Made by a program: the position numbers and the translations under genes
Source of the DNA: Halodesulfovibrio aestuarii DSM 17919 = ATCC 29578
GTDB taxonomy: Bacteria; Desulfobacterota; Desulfovibrionia; Desulfovibrionales; Desulfovibrionaceae
Length of the DNA stretch: 64,000 nt
Assembly: GCF_000384815.1 (NCBI RefSeq)
Contig: NZ_ARQF01000021.1
Location: 558,001 to 622,000 of the forward strand
Reading direction: 5' to 3'
Notes under the pieces: model-generated
What the model was told of the DNA's origin: nothing
Database searches by the model: none
What the model saw: the letters and a program-made list of their open reading frames with translations, nothing else
Shown here: positions 8,200 through 16,619 of the stretch, in pieces
Layout of the letters: the number at the start of each line of letters is the position of its first letter
How positions within the stretch are numbered: position 1 is the stretch's first letter

Positions 8200-9217
8200 T
8201 ACCCCACAGCATATTCTTATTGTCCCTCCGTTTGATACTCTAAGCTCCTGTATTGTTACAGGCTGTAAGGAAGCTTTGGAAAAGCTAGGGCATCAAGTCG
8301 ATGTCTTCGATACAGAGGCATGGTTGCCTATGACGGCTGCGCTTCAGCAGTTACCAATAAAGCTTGTATACCAAGACACATTATCTGCACATGGGGTTGA
8401 GCTTATCTCCCGTGCCGTTGCTGCTGTAGCATATTCAAACTGCATAGATATTGTTCTTGGATTTCCACGTTCTCCGCTTACTGCACTTGTTCGTAAAGAG
8501 ATGCAGGCGCAGTCCATCATAACTGCTTGCTGGATGACAGAGGAGTATGCTTCTTTTCCATTCTGGCGGAAAGTGATTGAAGGGTATGATGTTGTTGGAA
8601 CCATTCAACACGAGCCGTTTATTAGTGAGCTTTCTGTGCTTGGACATACCCCTGTATATTTACCGTTTGCCGCTAAGAGTGCTTGTTGTACACCGATAAG
8701 TACGCATACAGCTGTAGAAGATATGATTGTGGTGCTTGGAGATGCGAGTGACGAGCTTGCCAACGCATTGGCTTCACATGTGGACAAAGGGATGGTTCTT
8801 TGGGGGGACGGCTGGGATAACTACGAACGCTTTGTGCCACATTATCAAGGCAAACTTCAATCTCTTACTCGTTCTGAACGTAAGGCTTTGTACAGAGATG
8901 CCGCAATTATCGTAAATATCCATTCTACAAATATTGGTAGTGGTGATGCCATAAATATGGAAACGTTTGCCATAGCTTCTTGTGGTGGGTTCCAACTCGT
9001 TGATAAACGTATTCTCATGGACGGGATGTTCTCATACGATGAACTAGTCATATTTGAATCTGCTGCTGAACTTTCAGAGCAAATTACTGAATTTTTCGAT
9101 GACCGAAATTCCCGGATGGAATACGCCCGTAATGGACAAGAACTCGTGTTAGCTAAGCATACCTATGAGCAGCGAATGCAGGTTTTGCTGAAAGCTATTG
9201 CTGACACCAAGGAGTAA
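8192..9217 (+). CDS. CgeB-like glycosyltransferase
   Basis: A 341-aa protein of the CgeB/DUF3880 plus glycosyl-transferase group 1 type. The N-terminal half has ILIVPPFDTLSSCIV and GFPRSPLTALVR. The C-terminal half has HSTNIGSGDAINMETFAIASCGGFQLVD near residue 255, the typical end domain of CgeB-like transferases. I chose the ATG at 8192 because GAGGAG lies 7 bases before it. An in-frame ATG at 8186 is too close to that site. The start overlaps the GT9 stop, so the two enzymes are translationally coupled. Substrate unknown. Confidence 0.75.
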   Translation: MTNTPQHILIVPPFDTLSSCIVTGCKEALEKLGHQVDVFDTEAWLPMTAALQQLPIKLVYQDTLSAHGVELISRAVAAVAYSNCIDIVLGFPRSPLTALVRKEMQAQSIITACWMTEEYASFPFWRKVIEGYDVVGTIQHEPFISELSVLGHTPVYLPFAAKSACCTPISTHTAVEDMIVVLGDASDELANALASHVDKGMVLWGDGWDNYERFVPHYQGKLQSLTRSERKALYRDAAIIVNIHSTNIGSGDAINMETFAIASCGGFQLVDKRILMDGMFSYDELVIFESAAELSEQITEFFDDRNSRMEYARNGQELVLAKHTYEQRMQVLLKAIADTKE

Positions 9218-9631
9218 AGTTGGTTTCGGCTGGCCATCCAAGTTGTTATATCCGACAGCGTTTGGCAGCGGGATTTTTTAATTCAGAAAAGGCCTTGGTG
9301 TTCTTTTGTACTTCCAGCTTGTGAGCAATATGTTTTTAGAGGGACGGAAGTGTTACGGTGAGAAAATAAATTTCTCTATTGTGCGGCAACAAGGTTGTTT
9401 CTTAGCAATGAATAAAGGGCTTTCCTTCATGTGAAGGAAAGCCCTTTTTTTAGGAATGGTAAGAGAGTGTAGGTCGCGAGGTGCGCATAAAAACGTGCTG
9501 ACCAAGCAGATAAAAGTTTTAGAAGAGTTCAGTGAGGCTTTTCACCAAGATAGCTTTCCTCAAAGAATACGAGATATAAATGGCAATAGAGGTACAGAGT
9601 CTTTGGTCGCCGGATGCGAAAGATAAAAGTA
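9218..9631. other. Intergenic region, 414 bp
   Basis: A convergent gap between the CgeB-like gene (+) and ispDF (-). It holds the terminator at 9414-9451. I see no credible coding frame or other RNA here. Confidence 0.6.
9414..9453 (+). terminator. Terminator in the CgeB-ispDF gap
   Basis: A 15-bp stem (arm AAAGGGCTTTCCTTC) with a 4-base loop is followed by seven Ts on the plus strand. It lies about 200 bases after the CgeB-like gene. The A-run on the other side may also let it serve the minus strand. Confidence 0.85.
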
Positions 9632-10813
9632 CTACCCGCGTAACGCCATAATAGCAGCTACGGCTTTGATGCCTTTTTTCTCACCAGTAAATCCGAGTTT
9701 TTCTTCGGTGGTAGCTTTTACGTTCACTTGGTCGTCGTTAAGCTTGAGCATACGACAGATATTTTTTTTGATCTGCGGCTTCCAAGGTACAAGGCGCGGC
9801 ACTTGTGCAATAATTGTGAGGTCTATGTTTGTGAGACGATAGCCTCGCTGAAGAAATTTGTCATAGACTTCGTTGAGGAGCACGCCGCTTGAAATATTGT
9901 CAAACTGCGCTGAAGAGTCTGGAAAATGTTCGCCGATATCGCCGTCGCCCATGCAGCCGAGGAGTGCATCACATAGCGCATGAAGCAGAACGTCGCCGTC
10001 CGAATGCGCAACAACCTGAGGACCTCCTTGGATAGGAATGCCTCCAAGCTTCATTGGTCGTCCTTCACCATAGCGGTGCACGTCGTATCCCCAGCCGGTA
10101 ACTGGAATTGGCATGGAAGTCTGTTTTGATTCGATCATGGCAAGGTCTTCCGGATTTGTTATTTTGCAATTTGTCATTTCACCTGCCACTGTAGCAACAG
10201 AGTATCCAGCCTGTTCAACAATGGATGCATCATCTGTCACTTCCCAACCTTCTTCGTTGCACTTGTTGTGTGCCTCGATGAGCATTTTTTTGTGGAACCC
10301 TTGTGGAGTTTGACAGGCTCTGAGGGTAGAGCGGTCAAGGGTATGGCAAATGCTATTGTTTTCGACAACTTTTATGGTGTCAGTGACAGGAATTGCAGGG
10401 ATGACCGCTTGAGAGCCTTTTTCAAGAGCGTCGAGAAGTGCGTTTGTGAGCGTCGCAGAGAAAAAAGGGCGTGCTGCGTCGTGCACAAGTATGTGGGTGC
10501 TCTCGGTAGGCAGTGCCTGTAAGCCGTTATAAACAGAATCCTGTCTGCGAGCACCACCCGCAACCACTTTCCATGGTAGGCCAAGCCTGCGTCCAAAATC
10601 GAGTTTCTTCAGCGTTTCTGTTGCTTCGTCAATATCTTCTTCAGGGAAAACAAAGACAAGCCCGCGCATACGGGTTGTATGCGAGAATGTAATCGCAGAT
10701 TGCCAGAAAAGCGGGGCGCCCTGCCATTCTAAGAACTGCTTTTTAATGCCGTTTGTGGCAGCAGAGAGTCGGGTTCCAGAACCAGCGGCAAGAATGATAG
10801 ACCAACAATGCAT
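9632..10813 (-). CDS. ispDF: Bifunctional IspD/IspF (MEP pathway)
   Basis: A fusion of two isoprenoid enzymes, 393 aa from the ATG at 10813. The first half is IspD (4-diphosphocytidyl-2-C-methyl-D-erythritol synthase), with the CTP-binding LAAGSGTRL at 8-16 and VHDAARPF. The second half is IspF (2,4-cyclodiphosphate synthase), with GYDVHRYGEG (Zn-binding Asp and His), HSDGDVLLHALCDALLG and GDIGEHFPD. The start has AAGGAA upstream; the longer frame to 11008 runs through the rnpB terminator and is not credible. The intermediate pathway enzyme IspE is encoded at 61235-62122. The product feeds quinone and undecaprenyl synthesis. Confidence 0.95.
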   Translation of the reverse strand: MHCWSIILAAGSGTRLSAATNGIKKQFLEWQGAPLFWQSAITFSHTTRMRGLVFVFPEEDIDEATETLKKLDFGRRLGLPWKVVAGGARRQDSVYNGLQALPTESTHILVHDAARPFFSATLTNALLDALEKGSQAVIPAIPVTDTIKVVENNSICHTLDRSTLRACQTPQGFHKKMLIEAHNKCNEEGWEVTDDASIVEQAGYSVATVAGEMTNCKITNPEDLAMIESKQTSMPIPVTGWGYDVHRYGEGRPMKLGGIPIQGGPQVVAHSDGDVLLHALCDALLGCMGDGDIGEHFPDSSAQFDNISSGVLLNEVYDKFLQRGYRLTNIDLTIIAQVPRLVPWKPQIKKNICRMLKLNDDQVNVKATTEEKLGFTGEKKGIKAVAAIMALRG

Positions 10814-10865
10814 GGGGAGTTCCTTACATATTGTGCAGTGGTAGTGGTAAAAAAAGTATAGCATA

Positions 10866-10896
10866 CAAAAAAAGGGTGCAATGCACCCTTTTTTTG
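10866..10896 (-). terminator. Terminator of rnpB
   Basis: A perfect stem of seven As plus GGGTGCA with its complement, ending in seven Ts on the minus strand. It starts just past the rnpB 3' end. Confidence 0.9.
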
Positions 10897-10901
10897 AAAT
10901 T

Positions 10902-11266
10902 ATGGAGTCAGGACTATAAGCCGGGTTTTGTCTCCCTCTTGCGAGGGCGGTTATCATTCGTCTAGGATTATGATTACTCATAACCTCAAGCAACCTACCC
11001 GAAAACAACGACCGGGCCGGTCGTAACTGTTTTCCTATTTGGTCTTGCTCTGAACGGGGTTTACCTAGCCTACCATGTCACCATGGTACCTGGTGAGCTC
11101 TTACCTCACCGTTTCAACCTTACCGGCAGTAAACTGCTTAGGCGGTTTGCTTTCTGTGGCACTCTCCGAGGATCACTCCTCCTGGGTGTTACCCAGCGCT
11201 CTGCCCTTTAGAGCCCGGACTTTCCTCCCCGCACAAACGTGCGCGACGATAACCTGTCCAACTCCA
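10902..11266 (-). ncRNA. rnpB: RNase P RNA, bacterial class A
   Basis: The RNA part of RNase P, which removes tRNA 5' leaders. Read on the minus strand, the 5' region contains GAGGAAAGTCCGGGCTC, the hallmark CR-I block near the 5' end. The 3' region contains AAACCCGGCTTATAG, the matching 3' block before the closing helix. The first bases GGAGTTGGACAGG and the 3' GACTCC can pair as P1. The ends are set by this pairing and the following terminator and are good to a few bases. Only about 10 bases separate the upstream protein stop from the RNA 5' end. The promoter must therefore lie at or inside the 3' end of that gene (CATATT at the stop is a possible -10), or the RNA is cut from a longer transcript. 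Confidence 0.95.
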
Positions 11267-11276
11267 AAAATATGTT

Positions 11277-12026
11277 TTACGCTTCCGCTGCTTTGTCTGC
11301 TTCGCTAGCGAAGTGTTCTGACCAGTAGATTAGACGCTGGCAGTTTGGGCAGCTAAGGATCTGATGACCTTTTTGAAGCTCGATGTAGCTCTGTGGTGGA
11401 ATAGCAATGTGACAACCGTTACAGATCTGTTCTTTAACAGCTACAATAACTGGGTTGTCCAAACGAGAACGAATGAATTCGTAACGGTTAAGGATAGGAG
11501 TAGGAACTTCTTTTCCTGCAACATTACGTTTTTTATCGAGTTTCTCGAGAACCTTGTTTGCTTCTTCGACACGCTGTTTGAGGCTGGCTTTCTTTGCTTC
11601 CAGATCCTCTTTGATGATGCTGTAACGTTCATCCATATCAGAAACTGCCATCTGCTGACGCTCAAGTTCTTCTAAAAGAGCAATCTTTTCTTCTTCACGA
11701 AGACGGTTGAGTTTCTCAAGGTTGTCCATTTCACGCATCATCGCATGATACTCTTTGGTGTTACCAACGAGCATTAGTTTGGACTTGCTTTTTTTAACTT
11801 TGAGAGCGTCGTTTTCGATCTCAGCGTTAATGCGTTTTTCCTGTCCCTTGAGGTGGTCAATCTTCTCAAGGAAACGGTTGCGCTGGTTTTCAAGCGCATC
11901 AAAGCGTCCTTGAAGAGCTTCAACTTCTTTTGGAGCTTCATCAAGTTCGCTGGTGATACCAAGGATTTCATCATCAACAAGCTGCAACGCAACAAGCTGT
12001 TCGATTTGCTTTAAATACAGGCTCAA
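11277..12026 (-). CDS. Coiled-coil protein with C4 zinc ribbon (CdsZ/FlgZ-like)
   Basis: A 249-aa protein of the C4-type zinc-ribbon family that includes H. pylori HP0958. Residues about 20-185 form a long charged antiparallel coiled coil. The C-terminal end carries CNGC and CPNC, four cysteines for zinc. Family members bind RNA or help flagellar export, but the role here is not shown. I chose the TTG at 12026 because AGGAGG lies 8 bases upstream and no ATG fits better. It is 54 bases downstream of the NIF3-like gene and is followed directly by rnpB. The two-gene order NIF3-zinc ribbon before rnpB is common in bacteria. Confidence 0.85.
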   Translation of the reverse strand: MSLYLKQIEQLVALQLVDDEILGITSELDEAPKEVEALQGRFDALENQRNRFLEKIDHLKGQEKRINAEIENDALKVKKSKSKLMLVGNTKEYHAMMREMDNLEKLNRLREEEKIALLEELERQQMAVSDMDERYSIIKEDLEAKKASLKQRVEEANKVLEKLDKKRNVAGKEVPTPILNRYEFIRSRLDNPVIVAVKEQICNGCHIAIPPQSYIELQKGHQILSCPNCQRLIYWSEHFASEADKAAEA

Positions 12027-12080
12027 GGTTTTTTCCTCCTGAAAACCATAAGGTTCGGACTCGCCGAAACTGTGAAATTT

Positions 12081-13091
12081 CTATTCTGCGAATGGGCCGA
12101 TCAAACGCATCGGATCCTGCGCCGGCAGGAAAAATATTTCTATGTCTTCCAGTTCTGTTGCAAGTTGCAATGCGAACTGCCGCATCATTTCTTCTTCAAG
12201 GCTGAAATGTCCAACATCGAGAATGCATCCAGTTGTATCCAGAGCAGAATGATATTTGACATCACCAGTAATAAATACATCCGCACCCATGGCAAACGCT
12301 TTCGGGGCAAAATCACTGCCGGATCCTGTACAGTAAGCAATTTTTGTTACTGATTCAGGAGTAGGGCCGCTTTTAACCCAATAATCACGATCTACCACTG
12401 AGGCAAGTTGCTCAGCGAATATGCCAAAAGATACAGTTTTTGGCAAAGTGCCAATAGTGCCAAAGCCGAGGCTTCGGGAGGCCGTATCAGGTGTAGAAGG
12501 TATAAAAATCGGCAACTCATCCAAGTCAGCTGCAAGCTGAGCAAGAACAGTGCTTCGATGCTCTTTATTATATGTTACATTGATCATTTGTTCAACGTGC
12601 CGCACACAGTGAATATGGGGGTGGTTTTCCCATTCATAGAGCATAGAGCTTGCTGCAGTCTTACGTGATGGCGTAAAAGCAATAGCTTCCGGTTCAAAGG
12701 TACAGGAAGCGCCAAGTATTTTGCAATCTTGCAGTTCAAGCGCACGTGCTAGCCATCCCGCCGGTCCTTCCGGGTTTGCATCAAGCGACGTATGTGCACT
12801 GTAAAGGCATATATCATTTTGTATGAGCGCTGATACAATAGAAAAATGTGTATCAAGTCTGTTTAAATACCGAGGCTTCATCAACAACGGATGGTGCGTA
12901 AGTATAAAATCTGCACCCTGTGCTATGGCTGCCTGAATTGTCTCTTCAGTTGGATCAAGCGCCAGAGCAAGTTTTTGTACATTTTTTCTTCGGTTGGGAA
13001 TCTGCACGCCACAGTTATCCCATGTAGCTGCGCCGCAAAGAATGGCTGTATCTTCGATTTTTCCGATAAGGTCAGCTGTCTTCATGAACAT
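12081..13091 (-). CDS. NIF3-like dinuclear metal-centre protein
   Basis: A member of the NIF3/YqfO (GTP cyclohydrolase I type 2-like) family; the cellular role of the family is unsettled. Metal-site residues are visible in ILTHHPLL near residue 65, SAHTSLDA near 97 and a C-terminal ITGDVKYHSALD with GHFSLEE. The 336-aa length, with an insert between about 125 and 235, matches the longer YqfO-type proteins. The start may be the ATG at 13091 or the one 6 bases later (MKTADL). The zinc-ribbon gene follows in the same operon. Confidence 0.9.
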   Translation of the reverse strand: MFMKTADLIGKIEDTAILCGAATWDNCGVQIPNRRKNVQKLALALDPTEETIQAAIAQGADFILTHHPLLMKPRYLNRLDTHFSIVSALIQNDICLYSAHTSLDANPEGPAGWLARALELQDCKILGASCTFEPEAIAFTPSRKTAASSMLYEWENHPHIHCVRHVEQMINVTYNKEHRSTVLAQLAADLDELPIFIPSTPDTASRSLGFGTIGTLPKTVSFGIFAEQLASVVDRDYWVKSGPTPESVTKIAYCTGSGSDFAPKAFAMGADVFITGDVKYHSALDTTGCILDVGHFSLEEEMMRQFALQLATELEDIEIFFLPAQDPMRLIGPFAE

Positions 13092-13459
13092 CTCTCAACA
13101 AGTTAGGAAGGCGGTATAGTTTGTCGCCTGTAAAACAGCGTTAGTATCAACGAAAATTAAGAATAAATCCAGCAATAGGAAAAAAAAGCAGCGTTCTGTC
13201 TGTAGCGTTGACTACATGTTTTTTAGCAAAACTCTGATTCCGTGCTGGCTGTATGTGATCGGCACAATTCTTTGCGTGTCGCAAAGCGGATGTGTGCTAT
13301 GACATAACATGCGATGATGGTCAAGAAAAGTATGCAAACCGCGTGTTAAAGAGAAATAAAAGATGGGAAGTTTATGAGGAGAAGGGATGACTTATCGGAG
13401 TCGTGTTGTTTTAATGAATTGATCCTCCAGAAAAAAATCAGGAGGATCAAATAAAATTG
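13092..13459. other. Intergenic region, 368 bp
   Basis: It lies upstream of the NIF3-like gene and downstream of the 60-aa gene, both minus. It must hold the promoter of the NIF3 operon, but no clear -35/-10 pair stands out. It contains the hairpin at 13419-13451. No other gene is seen. Confidence 0.5.
13419..13451 (-). terminator. Hairpin after the 60-aa gene (probable weak terminator)
   Basis: Arms TTGATCCTCC and GGAGGATCAA are separated by 12 bases. It lies 9 bases past the stop of the 60-aa gene. There is no good T-run on the minus strand, so it may act as a stabilising hairpin rather than a terminator. Confidence 0.5.
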
Positions 13460-13642
13460 CTATCTTTTTTTGCTTGGCTGCCACATATCCCAATCCATAG
13501 GTCTGTTTACAGCGTATGCATCAGTCGTATCGCCCGCGCGACTAGTGCGTTCAGCGGCTTTTTTAATCCAGCGCTCTTTGTTTTGTGGTTCCCAAAGGTC
13601 ATTCCAATTTTTAGGGCTGTTAGCTGTGTTAGGTTGTACCAT
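13460..13642 (-). CDS. Small Trp-rich hydrophilic protein (60 aa), function unknown
   Basis: The product begins MVQPNTANSPKNWNDLWEP. I picked the ATG at 13642 because AGGAGG lies 8 bases upstream, a strong site that argues for a real gene. The longer frame to 13672 would bury this site. The protein has five Trp and many charged residues (KERWIKKAAER; MDWDMWQPSKKR at the end), and no membrane segment or Cys. I know no family for it. It stands alone, with a strong dyad 115 bases upstream (13757-13781) and a hairpin after the stop. This looks like a separately regulated unit. Confidence 0.65.
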   Translation of the reverse strand: MVQPNTANSPKNWNDLWEPQNKERWIKKAAERTSRAGDTTDAYAVNRPMDWDMWQPSKKR

Positions 13643-13756
13643 ATCCCTTTCCTCCTGGTTGAGCGTGCCCACGAACAGATTTTATAATCTGAAAATTGAC
13701 GTTGTACAAAAGTGCGGCAATGCATTGCCTGTATTTGCACAATGAGATTATATCCT

Positions 13757-13781
13757 AAATCATACTATTGAAGTATGATTT
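13757..13781 (-). promoter_or_regulatory. Operator-like dyad upstream of the 60-aa gene
   Basis: A perfect inverted repeat, AAATCATACT-ATTGA-AGTATGATTT, 115 bases before the ATG of the 60-aa gene. Ten-base arms with a 5-base centre fit a dimeric repressor site; no T-run follows. The regulator is unknown. Confidence 0.5.
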
Positions 13782-13934
13782 GAACGCAAAAAAATATTAA
13801 TGAGTACACCGAACTAACTTGTGAACGGCGCTATGTGAAACCAGCTGAAAAAACATTTTGGTTGTTATGCAAATTCAAACAATTTCTTAGTAGATGATTA
13901 ATGCTACAGTATTGGAGAATTTGGTTCAACTCTT

Positions 13935-13955
13935 TTCCTACTAAAATTGTAGGAA
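13935..13955. repeat. Inverted repeat TTCCTAC-N7-GTAGGAA
   Basis: A perfect 7-bp dyad in the same gap, about 60 bases from the DUF1641 terminator. No flanking T-run and no assigned role. Confidence 0.35.
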
Positions 13956-14012
13956 TTTAAAAAATGAGAGTGAGGAGGCAAGAAATCTTTGCACTAAAAA
14001 ATATTGATCAAT

Positions 14013-14047
14013 AAAAAAGCCCCTTACATTGCTGTAAGGGGCTTTTG
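14013..14047 (-). terminator. Terminator of the SQR-DUF1641 operon
   Basis: Arms AAAAGCCCCTTACA and its complement enclose TTGC and end in six Ts on the minus strand. It lies 19 bases past the DUF1641 gene stop. Confidence 0.9.
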
Positions 14048-14065
14048 AATTCATGAGGCTGGCTG

Positions 14066-14671
14066 TTATGCTTTTTCTTTACCAAGTGCGGAAAGAAGTT
14101 CCATAACAAGACCCAGTGCCTGTTTGGAGTCTTTGGAATGAAGTTTTGCAACCATACCAAGCGGGCTCACAGGCTTTGCATTTTCAAGATCAGCATCGCC
14201 CATCTTTCCAAGGAGACCTGCAAGTACTACCAGACCATCGCCCATGCGGCCGATTTCTTCTGGAGAGTATTTGTCAGTGATTGTGCCCATGGATTCAGCA
14301 AGTGCATTGATAGATTTGAACACACCTTTTTCGTCCAGTTCCTGAAACTTGCTGACGCCAGCAAGGAACGTAGGCTTAATCATAGGCTCTGTAAGTGCCC
14401 ATATGTCTACAAGGTCATCAAGACGCTCAAGTGCCCATGTGATATTACGAACGCTCATTACAAAGCGTTTTAACAGGGCTGTGATGTCATCTAGTTCGCA
14501 ACGGTGTTGCAGCGCATCTAGTTCGCCGAGCATTACGTTGTGAAGAGTATCCCGCATAATCGGGGTAACTGTAGCTCCCAGTTCAGCCATGGTCTCAGCG
14601 CGACTGTGCATCATGCTGATTTTTTCTTCCATGGCTTCCAGGCGAGCTAAAATGAGTTCTTCGTTGGTCAT
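14066..14671 (-). CDS. DUF1641 family protein, SQR partner
   Basis: A 201-aa all-helical cytoplasmic protein of the DUF1641 (YjgD/YrhD-like) type. It begins MTNEELILARLEAMEEK and carries the helical core LERLDDLVDIWALTEPMIKP near residue 80. Gly-rich turns (GDGLVVLAGLLGKMGDAD) lie near 145. Family members are found beside sulfide:quinone oxidoreductase or formate dehydrogenase genes, but their biochemical role is unknown. The gene begins 11 bases after the SQR stop and ends at a strong terminator. A dedicated accessory or docking role for the SQR is inferred from this pairing only. Confidence 0.8.
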   Translation of the reverse strand: MTNEELILARLEAMEEKISMMHSRAETMAELGATVTPIMRDTLHNVMLGELDALQHRCELDDITALLKRFVMSVRNITWALERLDDLVDIWALTEPMIKPTFLAGVSKFQELDEKGVFKSINALAESMGTITDKYSPEEIGRMGDGLVVLAGLLGKMGDADLENAKPVSPLGMVAKLHSKDSKQALGLVMELLSALGKEKA

Positions 14672-14682
14672 AGTAGGCTCCG

Positions 14683-15921
14683 CTATTTGTTTTTACGAAC
14701 GTCTATTTTGCCAGCCATGTACATGTTTGGCTCAAACGGAAGTTCGTGACCTTTCAGCATGAGGTTGTAGTAAACCCAACGGAACATCTGCTTGCCGTAG
14801 TAGTTCATACGTGTGTCGCCGAGAAGATCGAATGGACCTACGCCTGGAAGTGGGAACTTGCCTGGAAGCGGCTCAGTTTCGTAGTTAAAGTCAATGAGGG
14901 AGGCTTTCTCGAGGCTGGTAACAATAAAGCAGTTTGAGTGACCATCAAACATGTGGTGCGGTGCGTTACCGTTGATTTCAGCAAAAAGGTTTTCGCTAAT
15001 GATGTCGCACTCGAAGTGAGCAACGGAGCCAGCTTTAGATGTCGGAACGTTGGTTGCATCACCGATAACGTACATGTTCTCGTGCTCTTCAGCTTTGAGA
15101 GTGTGGTTGTCAGTAGGCACGAAACACATTGCATCGCCGATGCCGGAATCTTCAAGTACCTGCTGACCAAAGTTAGGTGGGATGGATACGAGTAAGTCGT
15201 AGTTGATCTCTTCACCCATTACGTCAACGAGAGCTTTATTTTTAGTATCTACACTGTCGAGAACGAAGTTAGGAACAATGTTGATGCCTTTTTCTTTACA
15301 GAGGCCGCCAAGGATTCGGTTTGCAACAGACTTGGTGAAAGCGCCTGTAAGCGGGGTAACGAGTTCGATCTCAATATTGTCACGAACGCCGCGTTTTTTG
15401 AAGAAGTCATCTGCCATGTAGAGGAATTCAAGCGGAGCAACTGGACATTTGTACGGTGTCTCAGCAATATTAAGAATAAGCTTGCCCTTGGTGAATTCGT
15501 GCATTTTAGGCATAAGAGCCGCAGCACCATCAGGGGTGTAGAAGTCGTGAATGTCACCGCGCCAGTCGTCCATCATGCCTTCAACTTCTTCCGGCACAAC
15601 ACGACAGCCAGTACCGATTACAATCCAGTCGTAATCGTACTTGCCTTCTTTAGTGGTAACAACTTTGTTCTTAGGGTCGATGTTGGTGATGGTATCCAGT
15701 ACGAAGTTAACACCTTTAGGGATAAATTCAGCTTTTGGCTTTACACAATCACCCGGAGTGTAAATCCCGAAAGGCACAAACAACCAGCCTGGCTGGTAGT
15801 GGTGCATCGGGTCACGGTCGATGATGGTGATATCCCATTCTTTCTCGGCAAGCAGCTTGCGCATTTTTGCGGCAATCATTGTGCCGCCACAACCTGAACC
15901 GAGAATAAGTAGTTTCTTCAT
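14683..15921 (-). CDS. Sulfide:quinone oxidoreductase family flavoprotein
   Basis: An FAD protein of the SQR family, which oxidises sulfide and reduces membrane quinone. The 412-aa chain has the dinucleotide motif GSGCGG at 8-13. Cys106 (GTGCRVVP), Cys159 (YKCPVAP) and Cys331 (HSNCF) are present, and the last two are placed like the redox pair of known SQRs. The second FAD segment VIGDATNVPTSKAGSVAHFE is near 285. The C-terminal amphipathic part (YNLMLKGHELPFE) may associate with the membrane. The ribosome site AGGAG lies just before the ATG. In a sulfate reducer the physiological direction is unclear; sulfide or polysulfide handling or detoxification are options. Confidence 0.88.
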   Translation of the reverse strand: MKKLLILGSGCGGTMIAAKMRKLLAEKEWDITIIDRDPMHHYQPGWLFVPFGIYTPGDCVKPKAEFIPKGVNFVLDTITNIDPKNKVVTTKEGKYDYDWIVIGTGCRVVPEEVEGMMDDWRGDIHDFYTPDGAAALMPKMHEFTKGKLILNIAETPYKCPVAPLEFLYMADDFFKKRGVRDNIEIELVTPLTGAFTKSVANRILGGLCKEKGINIVPNFVLDSVDTKNKALVDVMGEEINYDLLVSIPPNFGQQVLEDSGIGDAMCFVPTDNHTLKAEEHENMYVIGDATNVPTSKAGSVAHFECDIISENLFAEINGNAPHHMFDGHSNCFIVTSLEKASLIDFNYETEPLPGKFPLPGVGPFDLLGDTRMNYYGKQMFRWVYYNLMLKGHELPFEPNMYMAGKIDVRKNK

Positions 15922-16040
15922 GCCTGATCTCCTCTTACATATCAGTGAAGTAGTGCCTACACGTGGGTGCCTAGCAGGCCACGGTAAGCGGTTACGTCAT
16001 TTTTAGACGATTTTTAAAGCAACATTATATTCATGGAAAA

Positions 16041-16073
16041 AGTGTACTGCGCGGCAACGCAGTCGTTTTTTTT
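16041..16073. terminator. Weak hairpin between Rrf2 gene and SQR gene
   Basis: A 6-bp stem, ACTGCG/CGCAGT. On the minus strand it is followed only by ACACTTTTTCC; the better T-run is on the plus strand. It may partly separate the Rrf2 gene from the SQR operon. Confidence 0.35.
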
Positions 16074-16089
16074 CTGAATAGATGTACAA

Positions 16090-16566
16090 TTAAGCTAACG
16101 TCGGAAGGGGGATGTGTGTCGCATCTCGTGCTTCCAATGTGTTACTGAGCAAAATGTTATTACTGTAGCTTGAAGCTTGACTCCGCATCAGATCAGCAAG
16201 AGTAATTTTTTCAAGCGTGTCTTCTAAGGCTTGTGCTACACTATCCCAAGAGCCGACAACCTGAGCCGGGAAGAATTCATCGTCAGAATTAGGAGTAGGG
16301 GCAATTACTCCGCCTTCAATTACTCGTAATACCTGCGCAAGAGTTACGTCTTCAGGACGTCTGCAGAGGATATGTCCTCCGGCAACGCCACGTACGCTTC
16401 TCACCATTCCCGCAGTTTTCAATGACCGAATAATTTTTTCGATGAACTTAACGGAGATCCCTGTTTTGTCAGATAAAGCCGCAGCTGGGACTGGTTTATT
16501 GCCATCCTGTAGAGCAAGATGAGCTAGCAATAACGATGCATTATGTGCAGTTGTAGAGATTCGCAT
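16090..16566 (-). CDS. Rrf2 family transcriptional regulator (no Fe-S cysteine cluster)
   Basis: A 158-aa Rrf2-type regulator with an N-terminal winged helix. ISVKFIEKIIRSLKTAGMVRSVRGVAGGHIL near residues 36-68 is the family's DNA-recognition helix and wing. Unlike IscR or NsrR it has only a single Cys (near 69) and lacks the three-cysteine Fe-S cluster segment, so it probably senses something else. It lies just upstream of the SQR-DUF1641 pair on the same strand. Two tandem palindromes lie 54-80 bases upstream of its start and are probably its own operator. Control of the SQR operon is likely but inferred. Confidence 0.88.
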   Translation of the reverse strand: MRISTTAHNASLLLAHLALQDGNKPVPAAALSDKTGISVKFIEKIIRSLKTAGMVRSVRGVAGGHILCRRPEDVTLAQVLRVIEGGVIAPTPNSDDEFFPAQVVGSWDSVAQALEDTLEKITLADLMRSQASSYSNNILLSNTLEARDATHIPLPTLA

Positions 16567-16619
16567 GACTTGCTCCTTAGTTTGGTGTGTAGTTCGTGTC
16601 TGTTTAATTCCTACTTTGG

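Larger units (their letters stand above)
13643..14065. other. Intergenic region, 423 bp
   Basis: It holds the operator-like dyad at 13757-13781, a second dyad at 13935-13955 and the DUF1641 terminator at 14013-14047. It is AT-rich. A 16-codon ORF at 13963 (+) lacks a ribosome site and is not called. Confidence 0.5.

Noticed and set aside
10814-11008. N-terminal extension of the ispDF frame
   Set aside because: It crosses the rnpB terminator and part of rnpB; IspD homology begins at the ATG at 10813.
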